Shown here piece by piece: positions 25,477 through 33,329 of a DNA stretch of 64,000 nt; positions within the stretch are counted from its first letter, which is position 1, and each line of letters opens with the position of its first letter. A model generated the notes under the pieces. The model saw only the letters and a list, made by a program, of their open reading frames with translations, made no database searches and was not told where the DNA came from. Location of the stretch: positions 1 to 64,000 of the forward strand of contig JBPBQZ010000086.1 in the NCBI GenBank assembly GCA_050955105.1, in the 5' to 3' direction. The position numbers were made by a program, and so were the translations under genes. Origin of the DNA: JBPBQZ01 sp050955105 (lineage in GTDB: Bacteria > Pseudomonadota > Gammaproteobacteria > Burkholderiales > Burkholderiaceae).

Positions 25477-25493
25477 AAATGGTTGTACCATTT
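25477..25493. promoter_or_regulatory. GntR/FadR-type operator, copy 2
   Basis: AAATGGTTGTACCATTT, a perfect 7-bp inverted repeat with a 3-bp centre. Its reverse complement equals the site at 2284-2300 in all 17 positions. It sits at the predicted +1 to +17 of the acyl-CoA dehydrogenase operon and 200 bp from the divergent Nudix-MBL start. Confidence 0.78.
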
Positions 25494-25573
25494 GTGCAAA
25501 GCGACATATTGCTGGCGCGACCGCGCACGCCCTACCTACAAGCCGATTCACAGCCGATCCCAAGGAGACTCAC

Positions 25574-26716
25574 GTGGCCTTTACCGAAGAACAGATTGCC
25601 CTGCGCGACTCGATTCGCAAGATGGTGGAAAAAGAACTGATTCCGACCGCCGGCAAGGTCGACGAAGCGGATGAGTTTCCGGAGCACTGGGCCAAGCTGT
25701 TCGGCGAAATGGGCTTGCTGCAACTGTGGACGCCCGAGGAATACGGCGGCCCGGGCGGTGATCTGACGATGGTGTGTATCGCCAAGGAAGAAACCGCCAA
25801 GGCTTCGTTGACCGCGTCGGCATTGTGCTGCAACCACTCGATCGCGATGACGCTGCCGATCACCAATTTTGGTACGGAAGCGCAGAAGCAGAAATATCTG
25901 CCGATGTCGGCTGCCGGCAATATCATTACCGCTTTGGCGATGACCGAACCGGGCGCCGGTTCCGACGTCGCGTCGATGCGCACGCGCGCCGAGCGTCAAG
26001 CCAACGGCGACTACATTTTGAACGGCCAGAAGTGCTGGATCACCTGGGGCGGCCGTGCCGACTATGTGCTGGTATTCGCCAAGACCAGCGAAGGCGGCGG
26101 CCACAAGAACATCAGTTGCTTCATGGTCGACAGCAAGACGCCGGGCTTCCGCCTGGGCCGTCAGGAACGCAAGATGGGCCGCAACGGTGCGCCCAACCAT
26201 GAAATTTTCTTCGACGATATGCGCGTTTCGGAAGACACGCTGATCGGCGAAGATGGCAAGGGCTTCACCGCCTGCATGCGCATTCTCGATTTGAATCGTC
26301 CGACGATCGCCGCTTCGTCGTTGGGACTGGCGCAGGCCTCGCTCGATATCGCGGTGAACTATGCGCGTGAACGCAAGGCTTTCGGCAAGCCGATCGGTCA
26401 GTTCCAGGGCCTGCAGTTCAAGCTGGCCGACATGGCTATGAAGATCGAGGCCGCGCGGCATATGCTGTATGGCATCGTCGCCGAAATCGACTCGGGCGAT
26501 CACAGCCGTCTGCAGATGATCGCGTCGATGGCCAAGTGCTATGTGACCGACGTGGCGATGGAAGTGACGACCGAGGCGGTGCAAGTGCTGGGCGCCAATG
26601 GTTACTCGAAAGAATATCCGGTCGAACGCATGTTCCGCGACGCCAAGCTGAACCAGATCATCGAAGGTTCCAACGAGATTCACCGGATGATCATCGGCCG
26701 TACGCTGGTTGGCTGA
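25574..26716 (+). CDS. Acyl-CoA dehydrogenase
   Basis: 380 residues from GTG at 25574, with AAGGAG eight bases upstream. ALAMTEPGAGSDVASM is the first family signature (FAD/substrate loop) and FRDAKLNQIIEGSNEIHRMI the second, with Glu364 as catalytic base. FGKPIGQFQGLQ is the third conserved stretch. The length and Glu position fit short- or branched-chain dehydrogenases. It introduces an alpha-beta double bond into an acyl-CoA, and a 2-methylacyl-CoA made stereochemically uniform by the racemase of island 1 would be a sensible substrate. First gene of the dehydrogenase, dioxygenase, FAAH, PrpF operon. Confidence 0.94.
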   Translation: MAFTEEQIALRDSIRKMVEKELIPTAGKVDEADEFPEHWAKLFGEMGLLQLWTPEEYGGPGGDLTMVCIAKEETAKASLTASALCCNHSIAMTLPITNFGTEAQKQKYLPMSAAGNIITALAMTEPGAGSDVASMRTRAERQANGDYILNGQKCWITWGGRADYVLVFAKTSEGGGHKNISCFMVDSKTPGFRLGRQERKMGRNGAPNHEIFFDDMRVSEDTLIGEDGKGFTACMRILDLNRPTIAASSLGLAQASLDIAVNYARERKAFGKPIGQFQGLQFKLADMAMKIEAARHMLYGIVAEIDSGDHSRLQMIASMAKCYVTDVAMEVTTEAVQVLGANGYSKEYPVERMFRDAKLNQIIEGSNEIHRMIIGRTLVG

Positions 26717-26767
26717 GCAAGCGCCGCATCAACGGTATGAACTGCACGCATCGAAGGAGTTGGACGC

Positions 26768-27841
26768 ATGAGCAATGACACGGTAATGGCGGATGCCGAC
26801 GCACGCCGCGCACTGAAAGATGATTTGTTGCGGATGAATTGCCGCGTGCACCAGCCCGATGATCCGCCGCTGTTCACGCCGGAGCCGCGCAGCCCGATGC
26901 AGCCGATTCACTGGCGCTGGTCGGATCTGCTGCCGTTGCTGGAACGCATCGGCGCCAAGATCGACATCGGCTCGGGAGGCCAGCGGCGCACGCTGCGGCT
27001 GGCCAACCCGGGGTTGCCGTGGGGCACCACGCCGACCTTCTGGGGTTCGATTCAATATATCTTGCCCGGTGAAGTGGCCGGCGCCCACCGTCACAGCGCC
27101 AATGCCTTCCGCTTCATCATGGAAGGCAATGGCGCATCGACCACGGTGGACGGCGAACGCTACACGATGAACGTGGGCGATCTGGTGCTAACGCCAGCCT
27201 GGACCTTCCACGATCACATCCATCATGGCGATAAGCCGATGATCTGGCTGGACGTGCTCGACATCAACATCATGCGTTCGATGCACGCGACCTTCTTCGA
27301 GGCGCTGCCCACCGAAACGCAGGAAGTGCTGGATATCGAAGACCGCACCTATCGCGAATACGGCAGCGGCCTGATGCGTCCGCCGCGCATTTCGGTCGGC
27401 CCGGCTGCCAAGCCGACGCCGCCGCTGAATCCGCTGCTGGTGTATGAACGCGCGCGTGCCGAAGCGTCGCTCGACCTGGCGCAAGGCTTGCCGGCCGATC
27501 CGTACGACGACGTGGTTCTCGAATATCAAAATCCGGTGAACGGCGGTCCGGCGATGACCACGCTGTCGATGAAGCTGCAGAAGCTGCGTCCGGGCTTCAA
27601 GGGCCGTGCACGCCGTCATACTGGCAGCAAGCTGTATTACGTAATACGCGGCAGCGGCGTAAGCGTTGTCGGCGACCAGACCTTCGACTGGAATACCGGC
27701 GATTTCATCGCGGTACCGCCGTGGGCATGGGTCGAACACAGCAATCCGTCGGGCGCCGAGGCACTGCTGTTCAGTGTCGACGACACGCCGACGCTGGCCG
27801 CACTCGGCTATTACCGCGAACAAGGCGCGCCGGCCACTTAG
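26768..27841 (+). CDS. Gentisate 1,2-dioxygenase-like bicupin
   Basis: 357 residues, the usual size of gentisate and salicylate 1,2-dioxygenases. The first cupin has the Fe(II) ligands His107 and His109 (GAHRHSANAFRFIMEG) and His148 (WTFHDH). The second cupin (about 265-345; RHTGSKLYYVIRGSG) lacks a full set of ligands, as in known enzymes. The ribosome site GAAGGAG is good. The expected reaction is O2-dependent ring opening of 2,5-dihydroxybenzoate (gentisate) or a related hydroxybenzoate between carboxyl and hydroxyl, giving maleylpyruvate. The following FAA hydrolase supports a gentisate-type lower pathway; no maleylpyruvate isomerase is seen nearby. Confidence 0.9.
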   Translation: MSNDTVMADADARRALKDDLLRMNCRVHQPDDPPLFTPEPRSPMQPIHWRWSDLLPLLERIGAKIDIGSGGQRRTLRLANPGLPWGTTPTFWGSIQYILPGEVAGAHRHSANAFRFIMEGNGASTTVDGERYTMNVGDLVLTPAWTFHDHIHHGDKPMIWLDVLDINIMRSMHATFFEALPTETQEVLDIEDRTYREYGSGLMRPPRISVGPAAKPTPPLNPLLVYERARAEASLDLAQGLPADPYDDVVLEYQNPVNGGPAMTTLSMKLQKLRPGFKGRARRHTGSKLYYVIRGSGVSVVGDQTFDWNTGDFIAVPPWAWVEHSNPSGAEALLFSVDDTPTLAALGYYREQGAPAT

Positions 27842-27974
27842 GGTCGGACGTAGGCGATAACGCTACTTATTAACCATCGGGTTGCGGCGCGGCGCTTATC
27901 CTGAAATTCGAGAGGCCTGATCAGCGTCCTTCGAAGCAGCGCTCTTTGCAACCCTTGCTACCTGGAAGTGTGAA

Positions 27975-28865
27975 GTGAAGCTAGCCGTTTATGATGACCT
28001 CCGCATCGGCGTAGTCGAAGCGGACACGCTCTACGACGTGACCGCAGCCGTACCCGTCGCGCTCGACGAGTGGCCGCAGGCGCGCTTGAACTGGCTCGTG
28101 GCCAACTGGGCGAAGGCGCTGCCGCTGGTACGTGCCGCGCGTGAAAAGGCACAAGGCCGGCCATTGGCGCAAGTAAAGCTGTTGCCGCCGAGCCCGAGCC
28201 CGTCGCATGTGTTCGCGGCACCCGCCAATTATCAAAAACATTTGGGCGAGCTAGGCGAGCGCAGCACGGTGACCGCCAAGGGCCGCAGTGCCCGCGATCA
28301 GGGTTTCTTCCTGAAGGCGCCCGGCTCGCTGGTAGGTGCTGGCGGTTCGTTGATTCTGCCCAAGGGTTCGACGCGGCGCTTCGATCACGAATCGGAGCTG
28401 GCAGTGATTATCGGCAAGGCCGGTCGCAACGTGCCGCGCGCACAGGCGATGGACTATGTGTTCGGTTACTCGTGCCTGATCGACGCCACCATGCGTATCG
28501 AAAAAGGCACGTTCGAAGAAGAACGCTCGATGCGCAAGTCGTACGAGACCTTCACGCCGCTGGGACCGCTGCTGATTACTGCGGACGAAGTGGCCGACCC
28601 GATGAATTTGCAGAACCGCCTGTGGGTCAACGGTGAACTGCGCCAGGAAGCGAATACCCGGGATATGATTGTCGGCATCGCCGAATTGATCGAATTGATC
28701 TCTTCGGTAATCCCGATCCGCCCAGGCGATGTGATCGCCACTGGCACGCCCGAAGGCGTCGGTCCGGTTGCGCCGGGCGACACCATCCGCATTGCCATCG
28801 AACACGTCGGCGACATGACGCTGCCAGTGGTGGAAACGGCGTTCGATCCGATTCGCGTATTCTGA
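27975..28865 (+). CDS. Fumarylacetoacetate hydrolase-family protein (fumarylpyruvate/maleylpyruvate hydrolase-like)
   Basis: 296 residues from a GTG start at 27975. The C-terminal FAH domain shows the metal site: FDHESELAVIIG (Glu139, Glu141) and Asp170 (CLIDATMR), and RPGDVIATGTPEGVGPV is a conserved signature. In gentisate pathways such enzymes cleave fumarylpyruvate or maleylpyruvate to pyruvate plus fumarate or maleate. It follows the dioxygenase after 133 bp without a recognisable signal and precedes the PrpF gene by 11 bp. Confidence 0.9.
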   Translation: MKLAVYDDLRIGVVEADTLYDVTAAVPVALDEWPQARLNWLVANWAKALPLVRAAREKAQGRPLAQVKLLPPSPSPSHVFAAPANYQKHLGELGERSTVTAKGRSARDQGFFLKAPGSLVGAGGSLILPKGSTRRFDHESELAVIIGKAGRNVPRAQAMDYVFGYSCLIDATMRIEKGTFEEERSMRKSYETFTPLGPLLITADEVADPMNLQNRLWVNGELRQEANTRDMIVGIAELIELISSVIPIRPGDVIATGTPEGVGPVAPGDTIRIAIEHVGDMTLPVVETAFDPIRVF

Positions 28866-28876
28866 GGTTTCCAGTC

Positions 28877-30016
28877 ATGACATCGAAGTATCGTGCGGTC
28901 TTCGCGCGCGGCGGCACCAGCAAGGCGCTGATGTTCCATCTGGCGGATCTGCCTGCCGATCGCGCGCAGTGGGATGCCCTGTTCCTTTCCGCGATGGGCA
29001 GCCCCGATCCGTATGGGCGGCAACTCGACGGCATGGGCGGCGGCGTCTCGTCGCTCTCGAAAGTGTGCGTGATCGGCCCACCGTCGCGGCCCGATGCCGA
29101 TGTCGACTACACCTTCGTACAGGTGCAGATCAGCGAAGCCAGCTGCGACTACAGTGGCAACTGCGGCAATATGTCGTCGGCCATCGGCCCGTTCGCCATC
29201 GATGAAGGTTTGTTGCAGGCGACGGGTGAGCAAGCCACGGTGCGCGTGCACAATACCAACACCGGCAAGATCATCAACTCGACCTTTCCGCTCAAGGACG
29301 GCAGGAGCGTGGAAGCCGGCGAACTGGTGATTCCCGGTGTCTCGGGTAGCGGCGCGCCGGTACGCCTCGACTTTCTCGATCCAGGCGGCGCGTCGACCGG
29401 CAAGTTGCTGCCTGCCGGTCAGATCAGCACGGTGCTGTCGGTGCCGGGCGTGGGCGACGTCGAAGTGTCGATGGTCGACGCCGCGAATGCCTGTGTGTTC
29501 GTAGCAGCGACGTCGCTGGGCTTGCGCGGCAACGAGTTGCCAGCCGAGCTGGAAGAAAACCCCGCGGTGCTCAAGCAGCTTGCGGCGATCCGCGAGGCGG
29601 CATCGGTTGCGATGGGCATTACGCCGACACTCGAGGCGGCACGCGCCAAGAAGCTGATTCCGTTCGTGGCCTTCGTTTCAGGCCCGCAGGATTCGCCCTC
29701 GCTGTCCGGCGACGCGATTGCGGCCGATTCGGTCGACCTGACGGTACGGATGATTTCGAATGGCCAGCCGCATCGTGCGCTGCCGCTTACCGGCTCGCTG
29801 TGCACCGCTGTGGCCTCGCAGCTATCGGAAAGTGTCGTGCAGCGCTTGGCGCGCCCGGGTCGCAGCGGCGCATTGCGCTTAGGCATGCCGTCCGGCGTGA
29901 TCACCGTCGATGCGGAAGTGCAGCGCGATGCCAACGCGAATGGCGGCTGGAAAGCCATGCGCGGATCGTTTTTCCGCACCACGCGTCGCCTGTTCGAAGG
30001 CTTTGTATACGCTTGA
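28877..30016 (+). CDS. PrpF-family isomerase
   Basis: 379 residues of the PrpF fold (two diaminopimelate-epimerase-like halves). RAVFARGGTSKALMF opens the protein, GGGVSSLSKVCVI contains the conserved Lys62, and DYSGNCGNMSSAIGPFAIDEG the conserved Cys96 loop. PrpF isomerises 2-methylaconitate, and related proteins (GalD) tautomerise 4-oxalomesaconate. Last in the ring-cleavage operon, it probably isomerises an unsaturated di- or tricarboxylic product. This hints that the pathway yields more than plain maleylpyruvate. Confidence 0.88.
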   Translation: MTSKYRAVFARGGTSKALMFHLADLPADRAQWDALFLSAMGSPDPYGRQLDGMGGGVSSLSKVCVIGPPSRPDADVDYTFVQVQISEASCDYSGNCGNMSSAIGPFAIDEGLLQATGEQATVRVHNTNTGKIINSTFPLKDGRSVEAGELVIPGVSGSGAPVRLDFLDPGGASTGKLLPAGQISTVLSVPGVGDVEVSMVDAANACVFVAATSLGLRGNELPAELEENPAVLKQLAAIREAASVAMGITPTLEAARAKKLIPFVAFVSGPQDSPSLSGDAIAADSVDLTVRMISNGQPHRALPLTGSLCTAVASQLSESVVQRLARPGRSGALRLGMPSGVITVDAEVQRDANANGGWKAMRGSFFRTTRRLFEGFVYA

Positions 30017-30031
30017 AGTAGTTGTAGCCGG

Positions 30032-30051
30032 GGCCAGCTTGCGGGTTGGCC
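30032..30051. terminator. Short hairpin between convergent genes
   Basis: GGCCA and TGGCC arms around a 10-base loop in the 42-bp gap between PrpF and the convergent chromate transporter. Weak stem, no T-run. Confidence 0.25.
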
Positions 30052-30058
30052 TGCCGCT

Positions 30059-30589
30059 TCAAACCTGACCGAGCCCGGACAAACCGATCAGGCTTCCCAG
30101 CAGCAATAGCCACAGCGGATGCAGGCGGGTTTTAAAAGACAGCGCCGCGCAGAGGGCCGTGATGGCCCACAGAATCGCGTGCGCATCTGACGCCTTGGCG
30201 ATCAAGGCGGCGCTGGCCGCCACCAAACCCGCGGTGATGGGCACCAGCCCGGCCTGCAGGCGCCGCCGCCATGGTCGGTCCTTGAAGCGATCCCACATGC
30301 GCACAACGGCGACCGTTACCAGCGACGACGGACCGAATTTCGCGATAGAGGCCACCAGCAGGCCTTGCCAGCCGGCCACATGCCAGCCGATCAGCGTCAC
30401 GACCATCAAATTGGGGCCAGGCGCCGCCTGCGCCAGTGCGAACAAGGCACTGAACTCTTCCGCCGACATCCAGTGCTGAACCGTCACTACCTGGCGCTGC
30501 ATCTCCGGCAAAATCGTGTTGCCGCCGCCGAACGCGACCAACGACAGCTGCGAAAAGATCGAGCCGAGTGCAAGCAGGGTTTGATTCAT
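30059..30589 (-). CDS. chrA: Chromate transporter, second half-protein (CHR domain)
   Basis: 176 residues, one CHR domain: LVAFGGGNTILPEMQRQVV and QAAPGPNLMVVTLIGW are the conserved FGG and PGP motifs, with about five to six helices. Its ATG overlaps the stop of the upstream half (ATGA). Short-chain CHR proteins work as pairs of opposite topology to export chromate; some may move other anions, so a chromate role is by homology only. Confidence 0.9.
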   Translation of the reverse strand: MNQTLLALGSIFSQLSLVAFGGGNTILPEMQRQVVTVQHWMSAEEFSALFALAQAAPGPNLMVVTLIGWHVAGWQGLLVASIAKFGPSSLVTVAVVRMWDRFKDRPWRRRLQAGLVPITAGLVAASAALIAKASDAHAILWAITALCAALSFKTRLHPLWLLLLGSLIGLSGLGQV

Positions 30590-31182
30590 TGCTTGCCACC
30601 GGTGGCGCGCTTGGACTCGTAGGTGGCGATAGCAAAGCCGATGGCCGTCAGTACTACCATCGTCGGCAACAATGGCAGCCGCAGCCAGGCGATGGCGATA
30701 AAACAAACCACCGCCAGCAGGATGTAGGCGGTTTGCCCGCGCAGTCTTATTGCCACTTTCAACGCCATGGCCACCAGCAACCCCGCGGCCGCCGCGGCCA
30801 GCCCTGCGAATAAGTGCTTGACGTGCGGATCATTGTGCGTGTGCTCGTAAATCACACCGAGCCCGACCACGATCAACGACGGGCACGCAATCAGCCCGAG
30901 TATCGCTGCCAGTGCGCCCCGTATACCGCGGAAACGCATGCCCACGGCTACCGACAGATTGATGGCGTTGCCGCCGGGCAAGAATTGGCACAGGCCGAGT
31001 AGATCGGTGAATTCTTCGGCCGACATCCAGCGACGCTGCTCGACGATGGCGCGCCGCGCGAACGGCAAGGCGCCGCCGAAGGCAATCAATCCCAATCTCA
31101 AAAATCCGAAAAACAGCGCCGACACGGACGGTGGCGGCGCCAATGCGGCATGATCACCGTGGACAGATTCCGGCTGCTGCAT
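30586..31182 (-). CDS. chrA: Chromate transporter, first half-protein (CHR domain)
   Basis: 198 residues. IAFGGALPFARRAIVEQRRW and GLCQFLPGGNAINLSVAVG are the CHR motifs, with PGG in place of PGP. Start at 31182 has GAGGA upstream. It is the N-terminal partner of a split two-gene ChrA, joined to the downstream half by a 4-bp overlap. The pair is divergent from the DUF72 gene across 134 bp. Confidence 0.9.
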   Translation of the reverse strand: MQQPESVHGDHAALAPPPSVSALFFGFLRLGLIAFGGALPFARRAIVEQRRWMSAEEFTDLLGLCQFLPGGNAINLSVAVGMRFRGIRGALAAILGLIACPSLIVVGLGVIYEHTHNDPHVKHLFAGLAAAAAGLLVAMALKVAIRLRGQTAYILLAVVCFIAIAWLRLPLLPTMVVLTAIGFAIATYESKRATGGKQ

Positions 31183-31316
31183 TTTTGCGATCCTCGATGA
31201 CACAATTCGGCAATGCCGGCGATGATACCGATTCGGGCCGCGCGAGGGAATCGCTGACGCGGCGCCCCGGCGAGTGCGCGGCACTTGGCCATGTTGCATC
31301 GAACCGAGATCGTACG

Positions 31317-32240
31317 ATGACTGATACCCCAGCCCGCCCGACCCGGGCCGCCAAGACCACGAAGGCTGCCAAAACCACGCAGGTCGCCAAGACCACGAAG
31401 GCCGCCAAAACATCGAAGCTGGCTAAACCACGTTCCACCGGAATTCGTGTCGGCATCGGTGGCTGGACCTTCCCGCCGTGGCGCGCGAATTTTTATCCGA
31501 AAGACCTGCCGCACGCGCGTGAACTGGAATATGCCAGCCGGCACGTTAGCGCGATCGAAATCAACGGCACTTACTACCGCACACAGACGCGCGCGTCATT
31601 TGCCAAATGGCGTGACGAAACGCCCGATGATTTTGTGTTCTCAATAAAGGCCTCGCGGTTTGCCACGAATCGCCGGGTGCTCGGCGAAGCCGGACCGTCG
31701 ATCGAGCGCTTCGTCGACAGCGGCCTGGCCGAGCTCGGCCACAAGCTCGGCCCGGTTGTCTGGCAGTTCGCGCCGACCAAAGTATTCGACGCCGAAGATT
31801 TCGAGGCCTTCCTCGCCCTGCTGCCAGGCTCCGTCGAAGGCCATGCGTTGCGGCATGTGGTGGACGTGCGGCATGCAAGTTTCGCCAGCGCCGCCTTCAT
31901 CCAACTTGTCTCGAAATACAAGGTGGCGACGGTGTTCAACGATTCGGAGAAGTTTCCGTCCTTCGCCGATCTGAGCGCTGATTTCGTCTATGCGCGGCTG
32001 ATGTGCAGCGAGGCTGCGATCGATACCGGCTATGCGGCCGCGGCGCTGGATGCCTGGCAGCAGCGCGCACAGCAATGGCATGGCGGCGGCGAGCCTAGCG
32101 ATCTGCCACGCGTGCGCGACCATGCGGCGCCACAGCGCGCCCGCGATGTCTTCATATTTTTCATCAACGGCGCGAAGGAACGCGCGCCCGCCGCGGCCGC
32201 CGCACTGCTGCAGCGCCTGGCGGGCGACGCAAGCGCCTAG
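31317..32240 (+). CDS. DUF72/YecE-family protein with a Lys/Thr/Ala-rich N-terminal tail
   Basis: 307 residues. From about residue 42 it is a normal DUF72 TIM-barrel: IRVGIGGWTFPPWRANFYP, EINGTYYRTQTRASFAKW and VFIFFINGAKERAP. The first 40 residues are not part of the family: they consist of a repeated K-T-T-K-A-A / K-T-T-Q-V-A pattern encoded by imperfect 15-bp units (about 31350-31425). The tail is strongly basic and resembles histone-H1-like or nucleic-acid-binding tails. The function of DUF72 proteins is unknown. Its stop shares the bases CTAG with the stop of the convergent DedA gene. Confidence 0.88.
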   Translation: MTDTPARPTRAAKTTKAAKTTQVAKTTKAAKTSKLAKPRSTGIRVGIGGWTFPPWRANFYPKDLPHARELEYASRHVSAIEINGTYYRTQTRASFAKWRDETPDDFVFSIKASRFATNRRVLGEAGPSIERFVDSGLAELGHKLGPVVWQFAPTKVFDAEDFEAFLALLPGSVEGHALRHVVDVRHASFASAAFIQLVSKYKVATVFNDSEKFPSFADLSADFVYARLMCSEAAIDTGYAAAALDAWQQRAQQWHGGGEPSDLPRVRDHAAPQRARDVFIFFINGAKERAPAAAAALLQRLAGDASA

Positions 32241-33268
32241 TTGGGCGCGACCGCCCGCACGGTGACGGCGGCGTCGCCGCCGCTGGGCAGATGCAGCGGT
32301 GCATCGTCGAGGGCACTGGCGGGGCCGGCATCGAGCGGCAAGGGCTCGATCGGATAGCCGCGACGTTCCCACTCGTCCAGGCCGCCCTTGAGCGCCTTCA
32401 CGCGCGTGAAGCCCTTACGCCGCATCTGCTTCGAGATCAGCTTGGCGGTGGCCTCGTTCGGACAGACGCAATACACCACCACCTCGCTTTCGCGCAGCAC
32501 CTCGTCGATCTGCTCGGGTGACTCGAGATCGAGCAGCATCGCCCCTGGAATGCGGCGCGGCTCGGCCTCGCGCACGCTCTGCGGACGCGCGTCGAGAATG
32601 ATCGGCGCGGGCTGGTCGCGCATCATGTCGTCGAGTTGCTCGGGCGAAATGCGGATATGCGCCAGCCAGCGTCGAAAGTGCCAGCGCATCACTACCCGAT
32701 AGAGGAAATAGGCGACCGCCATCGCCAGCAACACCTGGAACATCGTGCCGCCTTGCGCGCGGATCACGCCGATCAGCCAGCGGATGTCTTCCTGCAGCGC
32801 GGCGCCGCCCAGCACCCAGAAGGAGGCCCACGCCACCACCCCGGTGATATCCCATAAAACAAACAGGCGCACGTCGATGCGCGTGGTGCCGAGCAACGGC
32901 GGCGCGATAAGACCGAGGCCGGGCACGAATTTCGAGACTGAAAGGATCGGCGCGCCGAAGCGCTCGAACATGCCGCGGGCGCGCCGCACGCTGCTGTCGA
33001 TGGATAGGGAGATGCGCACCAGATTGCCCATCACGCGGCGGCCGTAGCGGCGGCCGATGGAAAACCAGATGAAGTCGGGAATGATAGCGCCGAGGATCGC
33101 GGCGGCCAGCACGTGCCAGAACGAGACGAGATGACTGGCGACCAGGGTGCCGGCCAGGATGAGGATGGGCGCGGCGGGCACAGGCGCGCCGGATTGCGTA
33201 ATGAGCACGCTGGCGAACACCGCCCAGGCGCCCCATGAAGCAATAAAAGATGTGGGAAGGTAAAACAC
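32237..33268 (-). CDS. DedA (VTT) membrane protein fused to a rhodanese domain
   Basis: 343 residues from GTG at 33268. Residues 1-200 are a DedA/VTT domain with about five helices (GAPVPAAPILILAGTLVA, KFVPGLGLIAPPLLGTTR). Residues 220-320 are a rhodanese domain with PAPIILDARPQSVREAEPRRIPGA and an active-site loop YCVCPNEATA containing Cys. VTT proteins are undecaprenyl-phosphate or phospholipid flippases, and rhodanese-fused DedA proteins are a known subgroup. A Pro/Ala-rich tail follows. It starts 61 bp past the OpuC-like gene. Confidence 0.9.
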   Translation of the reverse strand: MFYLPTSFIASWGAWAVFASVLITQSGAPVPAAPILILAGTLVASHLVSFWHVLAAAILGAIIPDFIWFSIGRRYGRRVMGNLVRISLSIDSSVRRARGMFERFGAPILSVSKFVPGLGLIAPPLLGTTRIDVRLFVLWDITGVVAWASFWVLGGAALQEDIRWLIGVIRAQGGTMFQVLLAMAVAYFLYRVVMRWHFRRWLAHIRISPEQLDDMMRDQPAPIILDARPQSVREAEPRRIPGAMLLDLESPEQIDEVLRESEVVVYCVCPNEATAKLISKQMRRKGFTRVKALKGGLDEWERRGYPIEPLPLDAGPASALDDAPLHLPSGGDAAVTVRAVAPN

Positions 33269-33329
33269 TTTTGAACCCCGCGAACGCCGCTTCGGGCGTG
33301 ATCGGTGCGTCGTCGAAGCTGGATAAAAC

